Shown one piece after another: positions 1 through 6,888 of a stretch of DNA of 64,000 bases. How positions within the stretch are numbered: position 1 is the first letter of the stretch; every line of letters begins with the position of its first letter. The DNA comes from an uncultured Lachnospiraceae bacterium (GTDB taxonomy: Bacteria > Bacillota > Clostridia > Lachnospirales > Lachnospiraceae), in the NCBI GenBank assembly GCA_910585005.1, contig CAJUCN010000001.1, positions 62,001 through 126,000 of the forward strand. The letters run 5' to 3'. A program made the translations under genes and the position numbers. Under the pieces are notes generated by a model, which searched no databases, had not been told where the DNA came from, and saw only the letters and a list, made by a program, of their open reading frames with translations.

Positions 1-212
1 TCCACTTCCTCATCCGTCACCTCCGGTTCTTCCAATTCCACTTCCACGCCCATGTATTCACCTGGCGTGGCATAATCCGACACCTGAAAATCCTTCATAT
101 AGACCAGGCTGGCGGTATCTTCCGGCAAAGCCTCCGCCTCCTTTTTGCCACAGGCTCCCAGTGCCCATACTGTCAGCGTCAAAAGCGCTGCCACGAATAA
201 ATTTTTACTCAT
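1..212 (-). CDS. Lipoprotein, N-terminal fragment (possible trigger-factor/FKBP-like foldase)
   Basis: The gene runs off the left edge, so only about 70 N-terminal residues are visible. They begin MSKNLFVAALLTLTVWALGAC, a lipoprotein signal peptide ending in an LGAC lipobox, so the product should be lipidated and held on the outer face of the membrane. The mature part is acidic and includes GEYMGVEVELEEPEVTDEEV. That pattern is common where trigger-factor-like or FKBP-type peptidyl-prolyl isomerase domains begin, but the catalytic part lies outside the window. Of two in-frame ATGs (212 and 221), 212 is chosen because AAGGAGA sits about 9 bases before it and abuts the other. The lipoprotein call is firm and the foldase call is a guess. 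Confidence 0.6.
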   Translation of the reverse strand, partial: MSKNLFVAALLTLTVWALGACGKKEAEALPEDTASLVYMKDFQVSDYATPGEYMGVEVELEEPEVTDEEV

Positions 213-305
213 AAAATACATTCTCCTTACTGCATTCCATCCAAAAGAACACTTCTCATTTATATCACAAATAAGCAGGAAACAAAAGCCTAATTCCTTT
301 ATTTC

Positions 306-1778
306 TTAAAGCAGCGGGGACAAAAGCCTGCTCACTTGTTCCTTAAAACGAACCAGCAGATTTCTTCCTAAATACATATTTTTGGTGATCTGCTTTGACC
401 TCTTTAAATCCTGATGAAAATATTCTGTCATTTCCCTTGCTTTCCCCTCATCATACAGGATCGCATTGACCTCAAAATTCAGCGAAAAACTTCGGATATC
501 CATATTCGCGGTTCCATAGCAGAGAGCCATTTCATCTACTACGATTCCCTTTGCATGCAGAAACCCATCCATATACATGTAGCAATTCGCCCCCTGAAGC
601 ACCAGTTCCCCCACATAGGAATAGGTGGCCCAATAGACAAACGGGTGATCCGGTTTACAGGGAATCATGATGTTGACTTCCACCCCGGAATGCACTGCAA
701 TGGACAAAGCCGACATGATCGCCTCATCAGGGATAAAATAAGGCGTCTGAATATAAATGGTACGTTTCGCCTTGTGGATCAGGCGCAGGTAAGTGTTTCG
801 GATGCTCTGCTCTAAAGAGTCCGGGCCGCTGGTCACAATCTGAACCGGACATTCAGAATTTGGGCCAACTTCTGGTTCCGCCAGATATTTTTCAAATGCG
901 ATCGTCTGATTTCTGGCAGCAAAGTTCCAATCCAGGATAAATCTTACCTGTAATGCATCCACAGCAGAACCTTTGATCCGCATATGGGTATCCCGCCAAT
1001 ATCCAAATTTTTTATCCAGCCCGATATATTCCCGCGCTATATTAAAACCACCCACATAACCTGTTTTTCCATCGATCACAACAATTTTCCTGTGATTCCT
1101 ATAATTTACACGAAGCTGGAGCTGGCCAAAGATTGCCGGAAAAAACTCTGCCACCTGCATTCCCATCCCCCTTAATTCTTTCCATAAACGTCCTCTGACA
1201 AACCTGCCGCCCATACCGTCAAACAGGATCCTGACCTCAACGCCTTCTTGTACCTTTTGCCTGAGCACTTCCAGGATCGACCGAAACACTTCGTCATCTT
1301 TAATAATGTAATACTGGATATGAATGGAACTTTGTGCCTGCTTCAGATCCTCCACCAACGCCTGGAATTTTTCCCTCCCGTCCACAAAAAACTGCACTTC
1401 ATTATCGTTAGTCAAAATGGCATTGGAGACATGCAGATGATACAAGACCAAATCTCCATAATCTCTCATCTCCGGATAGGACACTGTCAGCTCCTGGTTC
1501 TTGATGCTCATTTCCTGATGACGGATTGCATCGCTTAGTTTATCTTCGATTTCCTTCGTCCGGAACATCTTTTGTTTGTGCATGTCTGTCCCGATTAACA
1601 GATAAAAAATAAAGCCTGCCACCGGAATGAAATACAGAATCAGAAGCCAGGCCCATACAGACTTTGGATCCTTGCGCTGGAAAAACACAATGATCACGGC
1701 AAGGATCAAATTAATGATCATTAAATGCCCAAAGATAAATTCAAATACCATCTGCATCTCTTGCCAAACAGCCTCCAT
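306..1778 (-). CDS. cls: Cardiolipin synthase, phospholipase D family
   Basis: The 490-residue product joins two phosphatidylglycerol molecules (or PG and another phospholipid) into cardiolipin at the membrane. Two N-terminal hydrophobic segments (about residues 11-35 and 42-63) anchor two PLD domains. Each carries an HxK(x4)D motif: H229-K231-D236 within NHRKIVVIDGK, and H408-K410-D415 within LHAKGIVVDE. Length and layout fit the bacterial two-HKD Cls family. An upstream in-frame ATG at 1826 is rejected because it lies upstream of the predicted transcription start of the promoter at 1829-1857. The ATG at 1778 has AAGAAGGGA about 8 bases before it. The gene is divergent from the 158-residue membrane protein gene at 1952. 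Confidence 0.93.
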   Translation of the reverse strand: MEAVWQEMQMVFEFIFGHLMIINLILAVIIVFFQRKDPKSVWAWLLILYFIPVAGFIFYLLIGTDMHKQKMFRTKEIEDKLSDAIRHQEMSIKNQELTVSYPEMRDYGDLVLYHLHVSNAILTNDNEVQFFVDGREKFQALVEDLKQAQSSIHIQYYIIKDDEVFRSILEVLRQKVQEGVEVRILFDGMGGRFVRGRLWKELRGMGMQVAEFFPAIFGQLQLRVNYRNHRKIVVIDGKTGYVGGFNIAREYIGLDKKFGYWRDTHMRIKGSAVDALQVRFILDWNFAARNQTIAFEKYLAEPEVGPNSECPVQIVTSGPDSLEQSIRNTYLRLIHKAKRTIYIQTPYFIPDEAIMSALSIAVHSGVEVNIMIPCKPDHPFVYWATYSYVGELVLQGANCYMYMDGFLHAKGIVVDEMALCYGTANMDIRSFSLNFEVNAILYDEGKAREMTEYFHQDLKRSKQITKNMYLGRNLLVRFKEQVSRLLSPLL

Positions 1779-1828
1779 CAACACATCCCTTCTTTCAGTA
1801 TCACCCTGTAAACTTTCTGTTCTCATGA

Positions 1829-1857
1829 ATTATATACCAATCCGGCTTTCAATTCAA
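1829..1857 (-). promoter_or_regulatory. Sigma-A promoter for cls
   Basis: On the minus strand a TTGAAT -35 box (1852-1857) and a perfect TATAAT -10 box (1829-1834) are separated by 17 bp. Transcription should begin near 1822, which supports the 1778 start of cls. It lies back to back with the plus-strand promoter at 1867-1895. Confidence 0.75.
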
Positions 1858-1866
1858 TGAAACTAC

Positions 1867-1895
1867 TTGCCTATTTTCTTAAAGAATGATAAAAT
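1867..1895 (+). promoter_or_regulatory. Sigma-A promoter for the 158-residue membrane protein gene
   Basis: TTGCCT (1867-1872), a 17-bp spacer and TAAAAT (1890-1895) read on the plus strand. The in-frame ATG at 1886 overlaps this -10 region and so cannot be the start codon, which supports the TTG at 1952. Confidence 0.65.
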
Positions 1896-1951
1896 ATTTG
1901 ATAAATCGCCGTTGTCAAACCAAAATATGGCAGATGGCAGGGAGGTATCAT

Positions 1952-2428
1952 TTGAATACAGTTGGAATCGTTCTACTGATCATATTGGCAGTGCTTGTCA
2001 TTGCCCTTATTGTATTATATTTCCTTGGGAGAAAGGCGCAAAAGCGCCAGGAAGCACAGCAGGCGCAGATCGACGCTATGAAACAGACTGTGTCCATGCT
2101 GATCATTGACAAGAAACGTATGAAGATAAAAGAATCCGGGCTTCCTCAAATGGTCATTGACCAAACGCCCAAACTGCTGCGTGGCTCCAAACTTCCTATT
2201 GTAAAGGCAAAGGTAGGCCCTCAGATCATGTCTCTGGTAGCTGAAGAAAAGATTTTTGATTCTATTCCCGTAAAAAAAGAAGTAAAAGCCGTAGTCAGCG
2301 GTATCTATATCACAGATGTGAGAGGGCTTCACGGGAAACCCGTAGTTGCCCCTCCGAAGAAAAAGGGCTTTTTCAAAAGGACTCTGGAAAAGGCACAGGA
2401 AAAGGCCGGGGCAAAGCCTGTTAAGTAA
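1952..2428 (+). CDS. Small membrane-anchored protein of unknown function
   Basis: I do not recognise the family. The 158-residue product starts at a TTG with GGGAGG 6 bases upstream. Residues about 4-26 are a strong transmembrane helix (VGIVLLIILAVLVIALIVL). A charged Gln/Lys/Arg-rich stretch (about 27-45) follows that may form a short helix, then a mixed soluble domain and a very basic C-terminus (PPKKKGFFKRTLEKAQEKAG). The likely topology is one N-terminal anchor with the rest in the cytoplasm. A strong promoter precedes it and a stem-loop terminator follows, so it is probably monocistronic. The layout resembles small conserved Lachnospiraceae proteins, but no role can be read from the sequence. 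Confidence 0.75.
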   Translation: MNTVGIVLLIILAVLVIALIVLYFLGRKAQKRQEAQQAQIDAMKQTVSMLIIDKKRMKIKESGLPQMVIDQTPKLLRGSKLPIVKAKVGPQIMSLVAEEKIFDSIPVKKEVKAVVSGIYITDVRGLHGKPVVAPPKKKGFFKRTLEKAQEKAGAKPVK

Positions 2429-2462
2429 GGGACTTCCCATGATCTGTACGCTTGATGAATCT

Positions 2463-2510
2463 AAAAACTACGTTGCCACGCTCTAGCAGAGCGGGGCAGC
2501 GTAGTTTTTT
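2463..2510. terminator. Bidirectional Rho-independent terminator
   Basis: AAAAACTACG-TTGCC pairs with GGCAG-CGTAGTTTTTT across a short GC-rich loop, giving a T run on the plus strand and, by symmetry, on the minus strand. It lies between the convergent 158-residue gene and the DUF1934 gene, so it can end both transcripts. Confidence 0.85.
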
Positions 2511-2530
2511 GTTTTTAGCTAAGCGGCTCT

Positions 2531-2989
2531 TTAGTGGCTGCTGGCAAACCAGCGGTTTAGCCCCTCTTCTTTCGGCCGGATCATCATTTCAATCCTGCAA
2601 TCCGCCAGGTATTGGTAATTTGCCTCAAGAGTGTAAGCAACCTGGATCTTGATCTGCTTTTCTTCTTCTTCCACCAGGACACTGCCCGTATCGATCCCCA
2701 CCAGGATATTTCCATAAGGAGTCACATAACTGGTCATATTCTTTTTATTTTCCTCGAATACCATATGCACATTTATGAGTCCTCTCTTTGTCACTTCCAG
2801 ACAATCCTCACGGAACTTGATCATGTTCTTGGTCACCTCATCAAATCCCTCTGTCACCTCATCGTACAAAACGTAATGGCTTCCATTCTTCCTGTAATAA
2901 TCTGCCGCAGTGATCGTTTCAAGCTCCTGTCCCTCGTCGTCACTTGTAAGCTGCAGCCCTTTTAAGGATAATAAAATCTCTTTGGTCAT
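2531..2989 (-). CDS. DUF1934 beta-barrel protein (YwiB-like)
   Basis: The 152-residue product has the hallmarks of DUF1934: an opening beta-strand segment (ILLSLKGLQLTSDDEGQELE), a central YVLYDEVTEGF and a TPYGNILVGIDT turn. Known members form a small calycin-like beta barrel, and their function is not established. There is no signal peptide or membrane segment, so it should be cytoplasmic. It sits 10 bp behind murI, with AGGAAG about 6 bases before its ATG, so the two are probably cotranscribed. The bidirectional terminator at 2463-2510 closes the unit. Confidence 0.85.
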   Translation of the reverse strand: MTKEILLSLKGLQLTSDDEGQELETITAADYYRKNGSHYVLYDEVTEGFDEVTKNMIKFREDCLEVTKRGLINVHMVFEENKKNMTSYVTPYGNILVGIDTGSVLVEEEEKQIKIQVAYTLEANYQYLADCRIEMMIRPKEEGLNRWFASSH

Positions 2990-2999
2990 AACACACTTC

Positions 3000-3821
3000 C
3001 TAATATTCTTCTATATTGATTACTTTCGCCGACAAAATTCCGTATTTGATAATGGAGTTGGCAAAGCCCTTGAATTTTTCTGCCGCATCGCTGACAAAAA
3101 AACGGTAACAATTATCCCCCAGCCTTGTCTTTGCATCATTTAACAGCCCCTGTCCTTTCAGCAGTTCTTTTAATTCCTTTGCCGTTTCATATGCCGGGTT
3201 GACCAAGGTAACCTCTTGCCCCATAATGCTCCCTACCGTTGAACGGATCAGGGGATAATGCGTGCACCCCAGAATCAGGGTATCGATACCTATGTCAATC
3301 AGCTCTGACAGATATCTCTTAGCGATCTCATCTGTCACCGGATCCTGCCACAGCCCTTCCTCCACCAGCGGGACAAACAGCGGGCAGGCCCTTCCCACTA
3401 CCTCCGCTTCCGGATTCAGTTCTTTTATGTATCTGGAGTAAATGCCGCTCCTTATCGTTCCTTCCGTGCCAATCACTCCGATCTTCCCATTGGCCGTAGC
3501 CTCTGCCGCCACCACAGCCCCCGGCTTTACCACCCCGATCATCGGCAGCTCCGTCTCTGATTCCATCTCTTCCAGCGCGTAGGCGCTTGCCGTGTTACAC
3601 GCCACCACGATTGCCTTGACCTCCTGGGTCTGTAAAAAACGCATAATCTGCCTGGAAAATCTTGTCACCGTTTCTTTTGACTTATTCCCATAAGGCACCC
3701 GCGCCGTATCCCCAAAATAAACAATCTTTTCATTTGGCATCTGGCGCATGATCTCCCTTGCCACGGTCAACCCGCCAAGCCCGGAGTCAAACACTCCTAT
3801 AGGCGCACTTTTATCCTTCAT
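3000..3821 (-). CDS. murI: Glutamate racemase
   Basis: It interconverts L- and D-glutamate and so supplies D-Glu for peptidoglycan in the cytoplasm. The 273-residue product carries the family signatures: an N-terminal GVFDSGLGG with D12, the first catalytic cysteine C75 in ACNTAS, and the second, C186, in LGCTHYP. The start at 3821 has AAAGGA about 8 bases upstream. A longer reading to 3878 adds a basic stretch that belongs to the preceding gene in another frame. It overlaps the end of that 109-residue gene by 11 bp, which suggests translational coupling, and is followed by the DUF1934 gene. Confidence 0.96.
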   Translation of the reverse strand: MKDKSAPIGVFDSGLGGLTVAREIMRQMPNEKIVYFGDTARVPYGNKSKETVTRFSRQIMRFLQTQEVKAIVVACNTASAYALEEMESETELPMIGVVKPGAVVAAEATANGKIGVIGTEGTIRSGIYSRYIKELNPEAEVVGRACPLFVPLVEEGLWQDPVTDEIAKRYLSELIDIGIDTLILGCTHYPLIRSTVGSIMGQEVTLVNPAYETAKELKELLKGQGLLNDAKTRLGDNCYRFFVSDAAEKFKGFANSIIKYGILSAKVINIEEY

Positions 3822-4140
3822 AACCCGATTCCTTTTCTGACCTGCTCTTTTCTTTGTCCTGATATAAATATTCCGCAATACGGCTTTTTATACGGACATT
3901 CCCGCTTTTGACCCCTGTCTTTCCAAGGCTCTCGCAAATTTCTTCCCAAAAGGGCTGTTCCTGGACATCCTTTTGGGGAACATCCTCATTGATTTCCTGT
4001 GCACTGTTTTCACCTGTATAACCGCTTTCCTGTTCCTCCTGTACACAGGTTTCCATCACTTCGGATAGCTCAGGATACACAAATCCCCACCAGCCAAGTG
4101 TCCCGATAAATATAATAGCCGTTTCATATAATTTCTTCAT
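3811..4140 (-). CDS. Small single-pass membrane protein of unknown function
   Basis: The 109-residue product begins MKKLYETAIIFIGTLGWWGFVYPEL. This is a short hydrophobic N-terminus (about residues 5-22) followed by an acidic, Glu/Gln-rich and probably disordered stretch and a basic tail. The helix may be an uncleaved anchor or a signal peptide. The GWWGFVYPEL motif is the most distinctive part. I do not know a named family. The open frame extends to 4362, but that part antisenses nothing and has no ribosome binding site. The ATG at 4140 follows an AAGGGATGAGAG stretch. It overlaps murI by 11 bp and lies 58 bp behind the gntR stop, so it is the first gene of a murI unit or a continuation of the ispE-gntR unit. 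Confidence 0.7.
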   Translation of the reverse strand: MKKLYETAIIFIGTLGWWGFVYPELSEVMETCVQEEQESGYTGENSAQEINEDVPQKDVQEQPFWEEICESLGKTGVKSGNVRIKSRIAEYLYQDKEKSRSEKESGYEG

Positions 4141-4198
4141 CCCACTCTCATCCCTTCCGTGCCGCTGCTTGCAGCTAACTGATAAGAGTGTTTCCATT

Positions 4199-4897
4199 TT
4201 ATAGATGTTTATTCCATTTACTTTCGCTTTCCAGCCTGATCTGGCGGATAATGGATTTTTCCTGGTTATCGATGTGAAGCTGGGCCGCCTTTGCTGCCCG
4301 CTCTTTATCCCGCCCAGCAATGCTCTCGTAGATTTCTTTGTGCTCGGCCACCAGGTTATCATGACGGCTTTCTTCCCTAATGTACATAAAACGGTACCGG
4401 TACATCTGTTCAGAAAGATTATTCACAAGCTGCTTAAGCCGAAGGTTCCCGGTCGCCTCTACGATAATATCATGCAAAGCCACATCCGCCTGTGCAATCA
4501 CCGCAGCATCTTTCCCCTTAGCCGCCTTTTCAAATTCCTGACATGCCGCTTTCAGCCGCAGGGTACCTTCCTGCGATATCCTCTCACAGGCAAGCTCCAC
4601 ACTAAGCGCATCCAATGCACGGCGTACTTCCAGCACATCCTTTAAATTTTTTTCCGTGATCTTTGCCACTTCTGCTCCCCGCCTGGGGATCATGATGACC
4701 AGGCCTTCCAGTTCCAGCTTACGGATGGCTTCGCGTATGGGAGTCCTGCTGACGCCTAAATGATTGGCAAGATGTACCTCCATCAAACGCTCACCCGGTT
4801 TTAGCTGCCCTGTCAGGATTGCCCGTCTTAGCGTATTGAACACCACATCCCGAAGAGGCAGGAATTCATCCATCTCAATCATTAATTGCTCTTCCAT
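4199..4897 (-). CDS. GntR-family transcriptional regulator, FCD (FadR/VanR-like) subfamily
   Basis: The 232-residue product has an N-terminal winged helix (about residues 10-75), with the GntR signature GVSRTPIREAIRKLELEGLV in the recognition-helix region. A helical C-terminal FCD ligand domain follows (about 85-215): EVRRALDALSVELA, then ALHDIIVEATGN with the Asp/His metal-site pattern, and later AEHKEIYESI. FCD regulators usually sense small organic acids, and the effector here cannot be read. The start at 4897 has AAAGGAGG 6 bases upstream. It follows ispE by 37 bp and is likely cotranscribed with it. The TGTATACA palindrome at 5902-5909 upstream of ispE is a possible autoregulatory operator. 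Confidence 0.9.
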   Translation of the reverse strand: MEEQLMIEMDEFLPLRDVVFNTLRRAILTGQLKPGERLMEVHLANHLGVSRTPIREAIRKLELEGLVIMIPRRGAEVAKITEKNLKDVLEVRRALDALSVELACERISQEGTLRLKAACQEFEKAAKGKDAAVIAQADVALHDIIVEATGNLRLKQLVNNLSEQMYRYRFMYIREESRHDNLVAEHKEIYESIAGRDKERAAKAAQLHIDNQEKSIIRQIRLESESKWNKHL

Positions 4898-4934
4898 CTC
4901 TGGCCTCCTTTCAGAAAACAACACCGCCTTCCCG

Positions 4935-5831
4935 TTAAATTCCATCATGGCTGTTACAGCCTGAATTCACAAATCCTGTAACAAAAACCTGGCCTGCAAG
5001 TTCCAAATCCTTTATTTTGTCTGCTGCGCCCTGGGCCAATTCTTTTTCTTTAAATACTCCAAATACGGTAGGACCGCTGCCACTCATCAGCGCATTTTCC
5101 GCCCCCGCCACCTTCATCACTCTTTTTAATTCACTGACCACCGGATAAGCTTCCACTGTTACCGTCTCTAACACGTTTCCCATACGGTTTGTAATTCCGT
5201 CTAAATCGCCCTTTCTCAATGCCTCTGTCATACCGTCTATATCAGGATGATCCTTGATTTCCTCTACATGCAGATTTCCATATACAAACTTAGTAGAAAC
5301 ATCAATGTCTGGCTTTGCCACCACCAACACACAGGGCGGAGGCGACGGCAGCGGAGTCAGAATTTCACCAATTCCCTCCGATAACGCCGTTCCCCCCATT
5401 ATGCAATAAGGCACATCTGCACCGATCTGCACTCCAAGTTCTTTCATCTCTTCCCTGCTCATGGAAAGTCCCAAAAGCTCATTTAACCCATGAAATACCG
5501 CCGCAGCGTCAGTACTGCCCCCAGCCATCCCTGCGGCAACGGGAATCTTTTTTTCAAGGGTGATCCTGACACCCTGCAAAATATTCTTTTTTTCCATAAT
5601 AAGGGCTGCAGCGCGATAAATAAGATTCTCTTTCCCTACAGGCAGCGGAGCGGCGCCTACCGACAGTTCAATGCCCTGGCTGGCGCTTAAGGAAAAGGTC
5701 AAACGATCCCAAAGATCCACCGTCTGCATGATCATCTTCACCTCATGATAACCATCAGCCCGCTTTCTTAGCACATCCAGTCCCAAATTAATCTTGGCAT
5801 ATGCTTTTCTCTCCACATAATCTTTCTTCAT
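4935..5831 (-). CDS. ispE: 4-diphosphocytidyl-2-C-methyl-D-erythritol kinase
   Basis: This is the fourth step of the MEP isoprenoid pathway: ATP-dependent phosphorylation of CDP-methylerythritol in the cytoplasm, feeding undecaprenyl carriers used by the surface-glycan genes. The 298-residue product is a GHMP kinase with AKINLGL near the N-terminus (K13), the glycine-rich ATP loop PVAAGMAGGSTDAAA (about 97-111), the QIGADVPYC catalytic Asp region (about D139) and the late SGSGPTVFG motif. The ATG at 5831 has GAGAGG 7 bases upstream. A GTG at 5846 is a weaker start. It is the first gene of an ispE-gntR unit with a recognisable promoter at 5932-5961. Confidence 0.95.
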   Translation of the reverse strand: MKKDYVERKAYAKINLGLDVLRKRADGYHEVKMIMQTVDLWDRLTFSLSASQGIELSVGAAPLPVGKENLIYRAAALIMEKKNILQGVRITLEKKIPVAAGMAGGSTDAAAVFHGLNELLGLSMSREEMKELGVQIGADVPYCIMGGTALSEGIGEILTPLPSPPPCVLVVAKPDIDVSTKFVYGNLHVEEIKDHPDIDGMTEALRKGDLDGITNRMGNVLETVTVEAYPVVSELKRVMKVAGAENALMSGSGPTVFGVFKEKELAQGAADKIKDLELAGQVFVTGFVNSGCNSHDGI

Positions 5832-5901
5832 CCTGCATCCTCTCACCAGGCAACTTTGGCCTATCCAAGTAAAGATCCAAAGTTCTTCCTTCCAGATCTT
5901 T

Positions 5902-5909
5902 TGTATACA
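5902..5909. promoter_or_regulatory. Candidate GntR/FCD operator
   Basis: TGTATACA is a perfect 8-bp palindrome, and TGTATAATGTATACA-like tandem half sites continue beside it on the minus strand. It lies between the predicted ispE transcription start and the ispE start codon, where a repressor could block transcription. FCD-type GntR regulators often bind palindromes with a GTATAC core, and such a regulator is encoded next door. The link is inferred. Confidence 0.4.
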
Positions 5910-5931
5910 TTATACATATAGATTGTACTTA

Positions 5932-5961
5932 ATTATATACATGCCGGATATCTTTCGTCAA
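5932..5961 (-). promoter_or_regulatory. Sigma-A promoter for ispE-gntR
   Basis: On the minus strand TTGACG (5956-5961) and TATAAT (5932-5937) are spaced by 18 bp. The start of transcription would be near 5925, giving a leader of about 95 bases before ispE. Confidence 0.7.
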
Positions 5962-6039
5962 GGTATATCCTCCCCATCTTCAAGCCTTTTAGCCGTAAAA
6001 TACAGCAATTTCTTCTAATTTCACACCACATCACATGTG

Positions 6040-6061
6040 TTGTTAAATCTCCTTTTAACAA
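6040..6061. repeat. Inverted repeat TTGTTAAA / TTTAACAA
   Basis: Two perfect 8-bp arms (6040-6047 and 6054-6061) flank a 6-bp spacer. It lies about 130 bp upstream of the promoter of the 202-residue gene. It could be a protein-binding site, but no cognate regulator is known. Confidence 0.4.
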
Positions 6062-6122
6062 ACAAATGCCTTTTCTCCCAAAACTGTCTTTTTTATGCTG
6101 ATTGGAAACAAATTAAAAAAAC

Positions 6123-6137
6123 ATGTGAAATTCACAT
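6123..6137. repeat. Palindrome ATGTGAA-A-TTCACAT
   Basis: A perfect 7+1+7 palindrome ends about 35 bp before the -35 box of the promoter at 6171-6199, a normal place for an activator or repressor site. The half site TGTGAA is loosely reminiscent of CRP/FNR-family sites, with shorter spacing. Confidence 0.4.
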
Positions 6138-6170
6138 ATTTTTGCTTTTCCCCTAAACATTTCCATGTAT

Positions 6171-6199
6171 TTGACCGATACCAAAAATGTAAATATCAT
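6171..6199 (+). promoter_or_regulatory. Sigma-A promoter for the 202-residue protein
   Basis: TTGACC (6171-6176), a 17-bp spacer and TATCAT (6194-6199), with AAGGAGG further down ahead of the ATG at 6223. The elements are close to consensus and suggest good expression. Confidence 0.7.
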
Positions 6200-6222
6200 T
6201 AAATGACCAAGGAGGGTGAATC

Positions 6223-6831
6223 ATGAGTGTAAATGGAGTTACAGGTGCCAGCGATGTCTACAGCGCATATACTACGCAGTCAAAGAGTACCGAAACCAAG
6301 ACCGAAAACACAGCAAGTGACAAAAAGACAACCGAATCTGCAGGTGCAGTGTACGAGCCGTCCAAGGAAGACAAGGTGACTGCCAGCAAAAAAACCTATA
6401 AGCCCGATACCAATATGGTAGCTAAGTTGAAAGCAGATGCTGAAGCAAGAACTGCACAACTTCAAAGCCTTGTAGAAAAAATGCTGACAAAGCAGGGACA
6501 GACTTATGGTAAGGCGAACGATATCTGGAGCATCTTATCCAGTGGCAATTTCACTGTTGATCCTGCTACCAAAGCACAGGCACAGGCTGATATTGCAGAA
6601 GACGGATATTGGGGTGTATCCCAGACTTCACAGCGTATTCTCGATTTTGCTACTGCTTTGACAGGGGGCGACCCGGATAAGATCGAAGAAATGCGCGCTG
6701 CATTCCAAAAAGGTTTTAAACAGGCTGAAAAGACTTGGGGCGGTCAGCTTCCTGATATTTCCCAGCGTACTTATGATGCTGTCATGAAAGGCTTCGACGA
6801 TATGGCGGCTGCATCCAAAACCGAGGAATAA
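6223..6831 (+). CDS. Unknown 202-residue soluble protein with disordered N-terminus
   Basis: Residues 1-60 are Ser/Thr/Lys-rich and look disordered (MSVNGVTGASDVYSAYTTQ, then KSTETKTENTASDKK). Residues 65-200 look mostly helical and end in a distinctive block: DFATALTGGDPDKIEEM, AFQKGFKQAEKTWGG and LPDISQRTYDAVMKGFD. There is no signal peptide, lipobox or membrane helix. I recall loosely similar C-terminal blocks (a GGDP motif, then GxLPxIS, then TxDAVMxxFD) in unannotated proteobacterial proteins, but I cannot name the family. The N-terminus resembles those of some flagellar or secreted structural proteins, though no other flagellar gene is nearby. A strong promoter, an ideal ribosome binding site and a tight terminator mark it as monocistronic and well expressed. 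Confidence 0.8.
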   Translation: MSVNGVTGASDVYSAYTTQSKSTETKTENTASDKKTTESAGAVYEPSKEDKVTASKKTYKPDTNMVAKLKADAEARTAQLQSLVEKMLTKQGQTYGKANDIWSILSSGNFTVDPATKAQAQADIAEDGYWGVSQTSQRILDFATALTGGDPDKIEEMRAAFQKGFKQAEKTWGGQLPDISQRTYDAVMKGFDDMAAASKTEE

Positions 6832-6854
6832 TTTGATTGATTCCAACGAAGATT

Positions 6855-6887
6855 AAAAACGGCAGAGTTTCGTGCTCTGCCGTTTTT
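6855..6887. terminator. Bidirectional Rho-independent terminator
   Basis: A perfect 13-bp stem, AAAAACGGCAGAG (6855-6867) with CTCTGCCGTTTTT (6875-6887), and a 7-base loop. T runs exist on both strands, so it ends the 202-residue gene (+) and the SipL-like gene (-). Confidence 0.9.
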
Positions 6888-6888
6888 A

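Larger units (their letters stand above)
5832..6222. other. Divergent intergenic region between ispE and the 202-residue gene
   Basis: This 391-bp AT-rich stretch holds no credible coding frame. It carries a minus-strand promoter (5932-5961) with a TGTATACA palindrome downstream, inverted repeats at 6040-6061 and 6123-6137, and the plus-strand promoter at 6171-6199. The stretch 5965-6040 shows nothing definite. No riboswitch-like or tRNA-like fold was recognised. Confidence 0.6.

Noticed and set aside
1886..1951. ATG at 1886 as start of the small membrane protein
   Set aside because: It overlaps the -10 box of the predicted promoter and has no ribosome binding site. The TTG at 1952 has GGGAGG at ideal distance.
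3822..4362. Longer start for the 109-residue protein and for murI
   Set aside because: The extensions lack ribosome binding sites. They run through the gntR end (for the 109-residue gene) or through the neighbouring gene's frame (for murI).
5832..6222. Riboswitch or T-box in the ispE upstream region
   Set aside because: No conserved core, specifier-loop or antiterminator pattern was seen. The visible symmetry fits protein sites and promoters better.
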